64,000 nucleotides of DNA from Gracilaria gracilis (taxonomy: Eukaryota; Rhodophyta; Florideophyceae; Gracilariales; Gracilariaceae), in contig JARGSG010000224.1 in assembly GCA_030374805.1 (NCBI GenBank), positions 868,001 to 932,000 on the forward strand, in the 5' to 3' direction. The notes beneath the pieces are model-generated. The model did no database searches. It saw only the letters and a program-made list of their open reading frames with translations, and had not been told where the DNA came from. The position numbers were made by a program, and so were the translations under genes. Each line of letters starts with the position of its first letter. Within the stretch, counting starts at the first letter, position 1. This document shows positions 19,311 through 29,988 of this stretch, in pieces.

Positions 19311-21981
19311 ATGGCGAAACGTAAAACGAGGTGTGTGAATGCGGAGGAGGTTAGCGGTCGCGTGTCAAAGAACCGAAGGCGTGGTGAAATGGTAAGTGGC
19401 GAAGTTCGCACCGCTCGTAGTACTCGTTCGCTTCGGAGTGGTTTACGTGGGAAGGGGAGGAAGGGTGTGGCGAGGAGCGACGGTGCGGCGAGGAGCGACG
19501 GTGCGGCGAGGAGCGACGATGCGGCGAGGAGCGACAGTGCGGCGAGGAGAGACGGTGCGGCGAAGAGCGTCGGGGGCGGAACATCGGAGCTAACGGAGCG
19601 CACGGTAATCATTGTGGTGACGAAACCTATTGCGAACGCACGAGATCAAGAAGTTAGTTTCAAGAAAAGCATAGGAGCGCAGCGAGGTATGCCGAAAAAG
19701 ATTCTGCGCGGTGGTCGGGAGAGAGATGGTCTTAGAAGAGGCGCAGAGACTTCGCAAGTTTTAGAGGAGAGCGATAGCGAGGATATGATAGTGAAGGGTA
19801 AAGAGCTTCGTACGAGTGCCGAGGGAAGAACAATAGCAAGGATTCGTACCATATTAGGTAGTGGGGGTCTTCGAGGAAGAAAGGGAACTAACGGTGACAA
19901 AGTGCCTAAGGCTGGGGTACCCGAAGAGGTGGAAGGAGAAAGGGAGAGTGTGAGGTGTGGTCACCCGGCGAGGACGCGAGGAGTGGAGAGTTTGGTTGTT
20001 GTGACACCAAATAGAGTGGCAGAGAAGGAAAGCATTGGTTTCGAGGAAGAAAATGCGAACCAGGAGAAAGAAGGAGTGGAGCATGTGCGGACAATGGCAG
20101 AACGTGAAACAGGGGAGGGTAGTGAGAGAAGAATAGGGAGTGTGATTCATGGATTGGAGGGTGTTGAAGTTGTGGAAAAGGGGGGATAAGCGACGAGAAC
20201 ATGCGGACGGGAGAATGGTACGACGTAGAAGTGGTGGATCAACCAAGGAAATTGTCGGAGGGACAGCAGCAGTGGTTGAGAGGGTTCTCGAAGGGGAGGA
20301 CGACGTACAAACAGAACGGAGTGGGGAAGTGAATGTCGTGGAGACGGCGCCACTAACACCCCAAGGGATGCGTGTAAGGCGCAACACCGTTTTACTACCA
20401 AAGGATGTGGGAGGCGAAAGTGGCGGCGGTCGTGGAGAAAGCGGATGTAGAATTCGAGGAGATGAATGGGGATGTACAAGGGAACGGGAAGGAAATGAGG
20501 AGAACTTAAGCATATTGCCATGGTTTGCACTCGTTCAGAGGGTGAATTCACTGAAGGGACAGTTGGGAAATATGAAAGAAGATCACTTTACATTGATGGT
20601 GAGTTTGAAGCTGACGCAGGAAGAGCTGAGACGGCTGAGGGAGGAAAGTAAACGGCAAAATGTGTTGATCGAAAATCTTCGGGAGGCAGTGAAGGGGAGA
20701 AAGCGAGATGGTGGGGGAAAGACGGTGAGTGGGCGTCGAAAGTATGATATTGGAGTGGAAGAATGTTTTTATGGATTCGCAAGGGCCGTATATGATAAGA
20801 TTCTTCATTCTGCGAAGCTGGAGGCGTCTGAACTCTGTTTCGACACGGAAAACGTTGGTATAAGCTGGAAGAACAGGAGTGAGACGGTGGGAGAAAGTAG
20901 AGAGGGGAGCATGTTTGTAGTTGGCGAGAGGAAGATGGTGCCTAGGTGCCCAATTCAGGTTGCATATGAGATGAGGGCGTACAAAACATCGACAGAGGGT
21001 GGAAGTGATGTGTTCTTAAAATATGTGGTCGAGACAGAAATAATGGGAGAAACGTGGGAGACGATAGGGGAAGCGGGAAGGAAACAAGAGTGCGTGGAGA
21101 ATGTAAGCGCGGACAAGTGTCTGAAGCAGCGGATGAAGCAGACGATAAGCGATGTGATTGGGGTGCAAAAGCGGGCTGCTCGGGACAGATTATTCTCTTT
21201 ACCAGGATATGATTTGATTGCGAAGCGGGCGAAGCCTAGCAAGAGGACGGAACTTGGTGAGGAGTTGAAGGAGCAGATGGACGAGGCTCGCGAGAAGCTT
21301 ATGGGAAGTGAAGAAGATGGGATGAACAAGTTGTGTGCGTGGAGAATGAGCCGTCTCGAAGATCTTGCGTACTCTGGGTCCACTGTGTATGCTCCACAGT
21401 AGAGCTGTGATAATGAAGACAAGTATTTCAAGAGCGGAATGCCGGTGGCAGTGTTGGAGGAGTACATGGGATACGCAGGGGAGACCAAATGTAATGAGGA
21501 AAAGCATTACGTGGACACGACGGTGATGCATCTCGCCAGACTTGATGCGTGGATTGGGTGTGTTGTGAAAACGATGAACGAGGGTGCGGGACGTGGAGAA
21601 CAAAGGCAGCTCTTTTTTTCTACATTGTATGGGAGGTATCTGCCGAGGGCAGCGGAGGGTATATTGAAGGTGGCATGGGAATTTGTGGGAGACGAGCACG
21701 GCGAAGAGTTTGAGAACGATGGGTTTTTAGAGGGGGATCCGAGGTGTGTGTCCGGAAATTTGGAGAGAACTGCGACTGTTGGGCTGTTGATTCCATCGAG
21801 GGAGAAGGTATATCTAGCGGTGAGGGAGGAATACTTTATGGCGAATTTTACGCGGAGACTTGGAGCGGTTCTTGATTGCTACATAGCAGCGTGCCGACCG
21901 GGGGAGCCCAGTTTCAGTCGTTTAGTTGGGCACCGAAGAGAGGGTACGGATGGGGCAGAAGGAGGAGAGGGGAGGGGGTAG
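19311..21981 (+). pseudogene. Basic, coiled-coil protein of unknown function (giant element gene E)
   Basis: The ATG at 19311 opens a strongly basic N-terminus (MAKRKTRCVNAEE) with six tandem AARSDG repeats encoded by 19468-19572. The frame shifts at a run of six G near 20180. It then runs through ERVLEGEDDVQTE, a coiled coil (LTQEELRRLREESKRQNV) and a globular region CFYGFARAVYDKILHSAKLE. After a TAG at 21400-21402 it continues (LEEYMGYAGETKCNEEK) to the stop at 21981. No domain is recognised. Together the parts give about 890 codons. The position between the methyltransferase and the transposase, and the basic/coiled-coil make-up, suggest a DNA-binding partner; this is a guess. Confidence 0.4.
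19468..19572 (+). repeat. 18-bp coding minisatellite in gene E
   Basis: About six copies of GCGGCGAGGAGCGACGGT, encoding AARSDG. Confidence 0.8.
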
Positions 21982-22122
21982 GTTGAATAAGAGTGGGAGG
22001 AGTAGAGATAGTTGTGGGATGATGAAGAGGTGGTATATCTTCTTCATCCCATACTTATCTCCAATCTTTCCTGTGGAAGAGGGTGGTAGTGATTGGTTTA
22101 TGAAAATCATATGGAATGAGTG

Positions 22123-25100
22123 CTATGCGGGGGGTGGGAGGTAGGGCCTGGAGGTGGGGTCCCGGTAGAATCTGTTGAGGTAGAATCTATGGTGACGCCA
22201 ATGGAGGGGGGAATTAAAGGGGGGTGCGGGGTAGTTTTGGCGGAGAACATGAACGGAGCCAAGGATAGAAAAGAAAGGGATAAGTCCAAACCATGGAGAA
22301 ACGTTGTCGGATGTGGAATGGGTGGAGATGGGAACTGGATGGGCGGTGTGGTTATGTTTGTCGTCTGTTGCCCATCGGAGGCATACGCAGTTGAGGGTGA
22401 CATCGACTTCGTCGCTTGGTGAGACGAGCTCCATGAACTGTACGAAGACGAACTCCTTTGAACATGGAGTGGAAGAAGGAAGGGTGAAGCGAAGAAGAGA
22501 TATGAGTTTGCAGACCCAGACGATGGGGGTGGAGTTGGAGGAGCTGGTGCCTGCGACGAGAACGTGAGAGAACTTTGAGGATTTAGAAGGACCGAAGGAC
22601 GGGGCGGCAAATATTCGTTGGATGAGAGGCACTGGAGGATCCTGGAGCGCCAGCTCGTTCCGCTCTTCAATGCAGTGGTCGATTGATGGGACATAACCGC
22701 CGGCGACGTAAGCGGAGTTGACTACGGTGATTCGGGTGCGACGGAGAGTGGGGGAGTTCTCTGAGAGTTCTAGGACTTCAAGAGAAAGGGTGATGAATGA
22801 AGGGAGGGCGTGTTTTCCAATGTGTTGGAGGATGGAGAGAGTGTCGGTCGGGAAGAGGTCTTGTAGAGATTTGGGATTGAAATGAGGATTAGGGTGGAGT
22901 AATTTGTGAGCGGTGATGAGATCAGCGAATGAGATGAGTTTTCCATCACGGATCAAACCGGGTTAGCGGGATTGGATGGGAGAGGCGAGGGCAGGAGTGG
23001 AGGAAGTGATGGAAAGGTTGGTGGAGAGGAGGTTCCAATCTTTGGTGGGGTTGGAGTGATGAATGGCGCGAATGGTTTCTTCATGTGCGGTGGACCTGCA
23101 CTTTGAAGTTTTGGAGTTGTGTGACTTGAAGAGGGAGTGACCGTGTTCGAATATGCCGGCATCGTTGAAGTGGATGCCTCCGAAGCGGCGAATGTCCTCG
23201 ACGATGTAGTCGAGGAGATGGAACGTGAGGGTGCCAAGGCTGGAAGTGTGGTGGGGGCCGAGGACGAGTACGGCTGTGCGCTTGAAGGAGCGGATTTGGA
23301 ATTGGAGGTCGGTGAGGTGGGAGTCGTTTCATTCTGCAGAGGTGTTGTATCTCATGGAGAAGAGAAGTAGATCGGAGTACTTGGTGAAAACGGAAGTGAT
23401 GGGAGCTGCATCGAACTCGTCACAGCAGCGGTCGAAGAAGGCGCCGATGAAGGGGAAGACCATTTCGAGTGAGCGGTAGTCTTCTGCTTCGAGCATACCA
23501 CGTAGGCCGTCGGAGGTGAAGATACCGTTAAGGGCCTGACCGTTGTTGGAGGAGGAAAAGTTGGTGTGGAGTCCTGTGGCTGGGGAGTGCTTTTCGATGG
23601 CGGCGAGGATGGTGTTCGCGTTTTTCAGGATGGAGAAGTGGACGGAGTTGAAGGGACGACGAGACTTACGAGACTTGGAGGAACGAGGGGTAGTGAAGAG
23701 TGATTCTGACTTGAGTCTCTCGATGGCTGCGAGCTTGATGAGCTTGGAGATGCCGAGGTGGAAGTTATGGAGTGGTTCGAAGGGGAAGATGTTGTAAGGG
23801 GAGAGGAGAGGGGTGATGTTGAGGAGAGGGTAAGATTCGAAGAGGGAGGAGTACTTTGCGAGGGAAAGGGAGTGGAGTGCTTCAACGGCCCTTTCCTTGG
23901 TGTTTCGGGCGATTCTGGGCTTTCTGGCGAGAAAGGCCTTTTCAGCATCTTGGAGGAGGGTAGAGTGTGATTTGTGGGCATCGAGAGTATGGGTCTGGGA
24001 TCAAAGAGGGGGGGATGGAATGTGTAGGTGGAGGTCAGAGCGTGGAACGGTACATCGGTTGCATGGATGCTTGGGGCGGGTGCCGTGGGAGATAACGAGA
24101 ATGTCCTTTGCTTCAGGGATGTCTGCGCAGTAGGTGGCGATGATTGGGTGACAATGGGAGAGCACGCCATCAGCGTCACGGAAGGGGAAGCCAGTGAGGC
24201 CGGAGGAGAGAAGAGGGTCGAGGAGGTTGGAGATGGCACGCTGGATGAGTTGCATTTTGGTAGAGCGGGAGATGCTGGGTGAGGTTTGGGGGATGGTATT
24301 GGGGTCTTGAGAGGGGGTGGCGAGATTGAAAGAGGTTGGAAGGTATCCGAGAAGGGTGAGGTTGTCGGTGATACATTTGCGACGGAACGAGTCGGAGAAG
24401 TTGAGGAGAGTGATGTGAAGGGGGTAGCAGGTGATCGAAGAGGATTTGAGGGAGGTGGAGGACTTGTCGGAGTATACTTGGACCAAGCCGATGAAGGAGT
24501 CGATACCGGTGTTCTCAGGGGTGTGCCAGATGCAGGAGTTATTGGAGGACTGCATGATTGCGTGCTTGAGGGCTGGGAAAGCTTCTTTTCCGAGGGAAGA
24601 AGCCATGGGGTCGGCGAAAGCGGGAGAGCCGGAGGAGGTTGTATGGGGGACGTGGTGGAAGAAGGTGTTGTCGGAGTGTGTGAGTGCGAGTTGTTCTTTA
24701 AGGACTTGGATAGCATCCTTTCGGAAGATGGTGGCTGTGAAGAGGAGCTGTGGGTCGTGGAGGGTGGTGGGGGTGAAACCGATGTCAGTGGCTCGGTGTT
24801 GGAAGAGGTTTTTTTGAAGTTTGAGACAATGGGAGATGGAGGAGACGGCGTTGTGGAAGGCTGACTTGGAGAAGGAGCGGTCGTGGAGGAGAGAGATGAG
24901 TTCGTCTGCCTTGCGGGGGCCGAGGGTGGAAGCGATGGAAGAGATGTGGGGCAGTGGAGGAGGTGGGCAGGGGGGGCAGACGAGGGTGCCTACGATATGG
25001 TAGGCGTCTTGGGTGTGGATGGAGAGGGAGAGCTGCTGCTGGTGGTAGGAATCGTCGTCGGCGATGGGGACGTTATCGGAAGGGCGATTAGAAAGAAGAG

Positions 25101-25292
25101 TTGGAGGTGGTGGTGGGAGTAGGGGGTGGACGTGTGACGCTTTGTGCGTGCGGGGAAGTGAGGGACGTTGCCGCCGGGGGAGAGAAAACGCTTGTTGGCG
25201 GTGAGGCGGTTGGGGCATCTTCTTTGGTGCCTTTGAATGGAGGAGATGGTGTGAGCGAAGAGGGAGCAGCCTTCAAAGCAGCAATTAGGCAT
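22123..25292 (-). pseudogene. Plavaka/CACTA-like transposase (giant element)
   Basis: The ATG at 25292 begins MPNCCFEGCSLFAHTISSIQ with a following RHQRRC, a C2H2/C-type zinc finger as in fungal Plavaka transposases. A frameshift between about 25200 and 25080 leads to the main frame. That frame contains GIDSFIGLVQVYSDKSSTSL, LLGYLP, HCHPIIATYCADIPEAKD and the Cys pair KHPCNRCTVPRSD. It continues through IFPFEPLHNFHLGISKLIK to a C-terminal region ending near 22123. These match the order of the Plavaka group of the CACTA (CMC) superfamily. Stops at 24001-24003 (TGA), 23329-23331 (TGA) and 22963-22965 (TAA) leave it inactive. The gene lies next to the right terminal repeat and is convergent with gene E. 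Confidence 0.7.
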
Positions 25293-25809
25293 GGCGGGGA
25301 GCGGTGAGGGTGTGTTGGGGGAGAGGGGAGTACGTAGTGGTGGGGAGCGTAATATGGCGCACGGAAGGTGGGACGGAGAGATGGGGGAGGTGGCACGTGA
25401 AGCGAAGGCGTTTCAAAAGTGAGAGAATAAACGGCCGATATCTGATATGAGAGTTGTTGAATAGATGTGCTGTATCTCTATAGAGAGTTCCTATTCGAAG
25501 GGTTTGTATTCTTCTAATCGTATTCCATAAGTAGCTATCTATGTATATAATACCTATTCGCCGCCGTATATTTCTAAATATGCGCCACTTACACACTCAC
25601 ATTGGGTTCGGAAACTAGCATGAACGGAAGTAACATGCTAGTTTGTCTTCCATCCAAACTAGCAATGATGGAAATATTCATGAATGATTCTTTCTACGCA
25701 AACTAGCACAAGTGGAAATGTGGAAATATTTTCGGAACTTAAGCACATCCAAATTTGGATAAAATCACCGGTTTTTCGATCGTTTTAATTCGGTCATTTT
25801 TGACACCAA

Positions 25810-25834
25810 AGCTAGCATTCCGATAACACCGATG
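25810..25834 (-). repeat. Giant element right terminal inverted repeat
   Basis: Reads CATCGGTGTTATCGGAATGC on the minus strand, then TAG. It pairs with 8159-8183. Confidence 0.75.
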
Positions 25835-25836
25835 AT

Positions 25837-26277
25837 GGTCTCAACCCGAACCCTTTGCGTTCCAAACTGATGCTTCAGCAATACCCTGTGTATGTGATTC
25901 GTCCGGAGTGCAGGATCAAAGCCCATCTTTGTTTTCCGGCTACCGAGCGGATTGCACCTCAGAAGATAAAGCTCGGGTCGAAGAAAAGGACCGTTTTATC
26001 TTGGGTGTAATCTTTGGCAGTGAAGGCAGCCTGCGGGGAGAAGAACGGCTCAGATGTGCATCTCTCGCGAGAGATGCTCGCAACGGGACTTACTCTGGGC
26101 ACCTTTCTGGACGAGTTCCTCCCGAACCCAGCAGTGTTTTCCGGGACTGCCAAAAGGCTGGTGCGTCGGCTATTGGTACTGGAACGAGCGGCCTCACTCG
26201 AAGCGAAGGAGCGTCTAGCCTATTACGAGAAGAAGCTGGCGTTCACGGAGATCGAGAGCGATCTCTCGAGTGTGTAA
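25837..26277 (+). pseudogene. Gag-like ORF of DIRS copy 2, 3' part
   Basis: This frame joins that at 8158 if the giant element is removed. It reads GLNPNPLRSKLMLQQYPVYV, has one TAA near 26010, then VHLSREMLATGLTLGTFLDE and a helical, charged C-terminus ending at the TAA at 26277. The RT ORF starts 27 bases downstream (ATG at 26304). The arrangement fits ORF1 of a DIRS element. No zinc knuckle is present. Confidence 0.5.
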
Positions 26278-26303
26278 AAATTGGCTCTCGCCCCGATATT
26301 ACC

Positions 26304-28340
26304 ATGCCAGCGCGTGTATGGAGCAGCGAGGTCGTTTCTGGAAGACGTCTCGCTCGAGCTCTGCGTTGGCTTGGTGGTGGCTCGCCTGAGCAGCAGCATC
26401 ATCTGCCCGTGGCCGATGCTGACTTACTCAGGCGCTCACATGTTCGGGAGGCTTTGGCCCGTACATATGAGTTGATAGCTGTCGGCAAGGCAGAGTGCCA
26501 GGACTCTGAGCCGGCGGATGGTTACGGGGAGGGTAGGCAACGCGGTGACTACTACCTTCTGGATGCGGAGATGGCGGCAATGCCAAAACCGTCCCAAGCC
26601 GCCAGTGCAGACCTACACGATATCCTTGGTCCTAAGGACCAATATCGATTGTCTAAGGAATTTCTTCTCCTCCCGCGAAGTGAATGGCTAACGGACCTCC
26701 TCGCTGAACGTGTGCATCTCGGGATCAAACCCGGGCACTACCCGAAGCTCTCGAAAAGAATGTTCGCAGGAAACATGATCGAGTTTTGCGAGCCAGTTGG
26801 TGGTCTAACTGAGAACTCGTTTTTTGGAGTATGGAAAGAGATAGGCATCTCGCAGAGGGTTATCTGGGCAGGGAACCGCTCAAACCGACTTTTTCTACCA
26901 GAGGCTAGTGACGTTGAACTCCCTACGCCTGATTTAATCTTGAGGTTCTTCCTTCCTGAAGGAGAGTCACTGCACCTCGCTGGGTGTGATATATCGCAAT
27001 ACTACAACCGGCTACGCGTCCCAGATTTTCTCATCCCTTTACTTGGTCTACCGCGAGTTGTAGCGATTGAAGTGGGAGTGAATTCGGCTACCACATTCGT
27101 AGTTCCCTGCCTCCAGTGTGTGCCAATGGGCGCCTCTTTTTCCGTCGCTCTTTTTCGGTTGGTCTTGTGCACAGTCCTAGAAAAGGCTGGTCTACGAACG
27201 CCTCGTTCTCTCGGGCACCTCGTCGATACGAAACTTGAACCAGAACGCGGGCTGCTTTTGCCCTCCATCGACGATACTAACTCGGTCGGAACTGACTCTA
27301 CTGGGCTCAATGAAGCAACTCAAATTGCTGCCAGTGTTTTCGAGTCGCACAGGTTACCAACCAAACACAAGAAGGACGTTATCGCTGGAGGTGGTACGCC
27401 CAGTGAGGCGCTCGGACTTTGGTGGTGGCAGGTTGGGGTGCTGACAGTTAGGCCTTCTACTTTTGTGCCGCTGCTACGAGAGACCGAGTGCCTTATTAAT
27501 AACGGTTTCGCATCTCCGAAACAGATGCAGGCCCTGATCGGACTTTGGGTATGGCCGTGCCTCTTGCGACATTGCTTTCTTTCAGTTCTCAGCACTGTCC
27601 ACGACTTTGCTTCAAAGACACCTCCAACAAAAAAGAGAAAGCTTGCTCCCTCCCATATAATCGAGCTTGAAATGTTGTTGGACCTTTTCCCTCTTCTCTA
27701 TGCCGATCTACGGAGGCTTTTGTCATCTCGAACGTATGCGGTTGACGCCTGCCAGTCGGGGGGAGGAGTCCTATACGCAAAAATTGGTAACCCGCACGAA
27801 TTTCTCACATACATTTCTGAGTGCAGAGCGAGGAAAGGGTGGTACTCCTCTTTTCAAGTGGTGCCAGGCAATCAGAGCAGAGCGGACGAGACCCTAGCTG
27901 TCAATGATGATATCAGTAACGGCCGCCGTGTGGTTTCTGACCGTGTTAGATAAACCATTAAGCGTCAGTGGTTCAAGATCGCTATTAATACAAAGTGGCG
28001 ATTCAGTAATGTGCAAATCAACCACCTCGAGCTGAAAGCCTGCCTACTTGCCTCTCGCCATGCGAGTCGCTCTCCGAAAACAGCCGCACAGCGTATGATC
28101 TTGCTTGTCGACAACACTGCTGCTCTCGGGGCTCTTGCGAAAGGACGGTCTATGTCACGGAAATTGAACAACACTCGGAGGCAAATAGCAGCGCAAGAAC
28201 TCGCCTCAGATTTTCTCCTCCTTGGTCACTGGATTCCGTCTGAGCTCAACCAGGCTGATGCACTATCCAGGGCTTTCACCGATCGAGCGAGCTTTTCTGC
28301 GGGCCGGGGGCGCTCACAACTACATACGGCAGAGAATTGA
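26304..28340 (+). pseudogene. DIRS reverse transcriptase-RNase H, copy 2
   Basis: The ATG at 26304 gives a start just after the gag-like stop. The frame is open for about 550 codons through an N-terminal linker, the RT fingers and palm (GCDISQYYNRLRVPDFL) and the RNase H start. The catalytic box is LPSIDDTN, where the DIRS copy 1 has LPYIDDIN, so the conserved Tyr of YxDD is replaced by Ser. A TAA at 27951-27953 stands where copy 1 has CAA. Beyond it the RNase H motifs INHLELKA, LLVDNTAALGALAKG and PSELNQADALSR remain. The protein would be truncated and catalytically weak. Confidence 0.85.
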
Positions 28341-29262
28341 TCAAATTAATCTGCTACGTCAGCAGCACCTTAAAGCAGGGAGTCTGAAAGCATACAAGAG
28401 AGGAACAATTTCTTTTTGTGCCTGGCTCGAATCTTTTGCGTTTGATGTTTTCTCTACTCTTTTATTGAACGAAGCGATTAGTGATTTCGGACTTGACCTG
28501 CACGCGCAGAACCCTCGCCGAGGAAAGTTCCAGTCCTTTCGCTGCGCACTTTATGAACTAGAATACTTTGTCCCATGTCTGAAAGGCGTCCTACGTGACA
28601 GCCGCCAAGCGGTAAGTGGTTGGGATAAAAGAGTCCCCTCTGTATCTCCACCACCTATGTTGAAGCAAACAGCTGACGCGGTTTCGCAGGTTCTTTGGGC
28701 TCATGGAGACAAAACGGCCGCGCTTGCCATAGCGTTCACGTTTCATGCGTATCTTCGCGCTAGTGAAATCTTCAAGCTGCGTCTCAAGAACTTGAGTTTT
28801 TCTGGAAAAGACAACTTGTCTGCTTTTAACGACGGTTCGCGTTCTTGTTTTGCAATTAGAGACGCGAAGGCCAGATCACTACAGTTTGTGCCATTGTCGG
28901 ACACTTGGTTGCTGAATAAGCTGAAATCTTGTATAGCTTCGCGGAATCTCTCGTCGTCATGAGTCCGTTTGTTTTGTCTTTCATATGCGTAGCTCAGTCG
29001 ACGTTTCGAAGGTGCTCTACGTATCTTACATCTGAGTGAGTTTGGGTACACGCTACATTCACTACGGCATGGGGGCGCTACCCATTATTGGCTTACAGGA
29101 AGCTCATTTCTAGACGTGAAAGTCAAGAGACGCTGCGAGTCTGACAAAACATGCAGAAGATATCTGAATGCGGGAAAAGCCTGGCTTTTTCAGACCCATT
29201 TCTCCCGTCACTTTTGTAAGCAGTTTCGAAAGAAGGCAGAGCTCTGGAAGAGCTCCAGTTAA
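28258..29262 (+). pseudogene. DIRS tyrosine recombinase, copy 2
   Basis: The start ATG at 28258 is equivalent to that at 5551. Codons match copy 1 closely. TGA at 28960-28962 (CGA in copy 1) and TAG at 28990-28992 (CAG in copy 1) remove the catalytic HxxR and Tyr. Those residues are still legible downstream as HSLRHGGATH and CRRYLNAGK. Confidence 0.85.
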
Positions 29263-29271
29263 AGGGAAAGC

Positions 29272-29326
29272 GGACAAAGTGGTTTTTTCCGCTGATCTGC
29301 TTCAGCGTAATGCCGCCATCACTGTG
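29272..29326 (-). repeat. DIRS copy 2 right inverted terminal repeat
   Basis: Same sequence as 6566-6619 with few changes. The similarity with copy 1 continues to about 29400. Confidence 0.8.
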
Positions 29327-29399
29327 TTGCTGTGTAGTCTACACACGGTCATGCTTTAAAGAACTTTTGCCCATTAGGGCGAGCCAAGAACTAGCCGAT

Positions 29400-29988
29400 G
29401 TTTCAATTGAACAATTGTTTAGAACCAGAATGGGGCTCAAACGATCGTAGTTGGGTCTGGGAAAGGGCGCTTCGAATTTGAGAAATGATACGAAGGCGGC
29501 CGCTGAACTCCGTCATTTTGTTGATTAGGCGCCGAACAGAGCCACTGGAGATGTAATGTCCACTAAAACCAGATAAATCTATGAAGGTTCGTTTTATTGA
29601 ATCGCGTCGCGCACGAGTTACAATTTAAAGTGAAAGCCGTTTCTGACGTCTACGATAAAGTGCACTCTTTTGTCTGTATCTACCGATTGCCATTTCAAAG
29701 AGCCTTGATACTCCGGCTTGTAGAATTCAAGACTAGTAGCTTTTATTGAACTGGTCGTTGCGACGCTAGAGTCGTTTAGATTCGCAGAACGAGAGCGAAT
29801 AAGAAAATTACAAATTACAAGTTGAAAAATTAGATTTTCCGGGAGCCATATTATTACAGTCCGTCAACACAGTGCACAAAAAGGTGGTAAGCCTCCGGTT
29901 TTAGATTAAATAGCCAATGTTAAATTAATGCCTGCCAGTCTCTCGAGAAACTTCCCTCAAGTACACTACCACCAATATTTGTTCTTCC
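29400..29988. other. Non-coding stretch left of the nuclease/CXC element
   Basis: AT-rich with no gene seen. It contains TTCTGACGTCTACGA at 29641-29655, which recurs inverted at 39850-39864, so a possible element end lies here. Confidence 0.4.

Larger units (their letters stand above)
8159..25834. mobile_element. 17.7-kb Plavaka/CACTA-like DNA transposon carrying epigenetic-enzyme cargo
   Basis: The two ends are inverted repeats of about 23 bases, with core TCGGAATGCTAG and TCGGTGTT. Both ends carry several subterminal copies of ACTAGC/GCTAGT (left near 8177, 8198, 8227, 8248; right near 25614, 25637, 25657, 25701, 25811). A 2-bp AT duplication (8157-8158 and 25835-25836) is inferred, because removing one copy restores the frame of the interrupted gag-like ORF. 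Inside, in order, are a coiled-coil gene (-), a ketopantoate-reductase-like gene (+), a dioxygenase gene (-), a methyltransferase/SET gene (+), a basic coiled-coil gene (+) and the transposase (-). Subterminal motif arrays are typical of the CACTA superfamily. Confidence 0.7.

Noticed and set aside
23625-24716. 363-codon Ser/Pro/Thr-rich minus-strand frame
   Set aside because: It is an alternative frame of the transposase gene. The other frame carries the Plavaka motifs on both sides of its stops.
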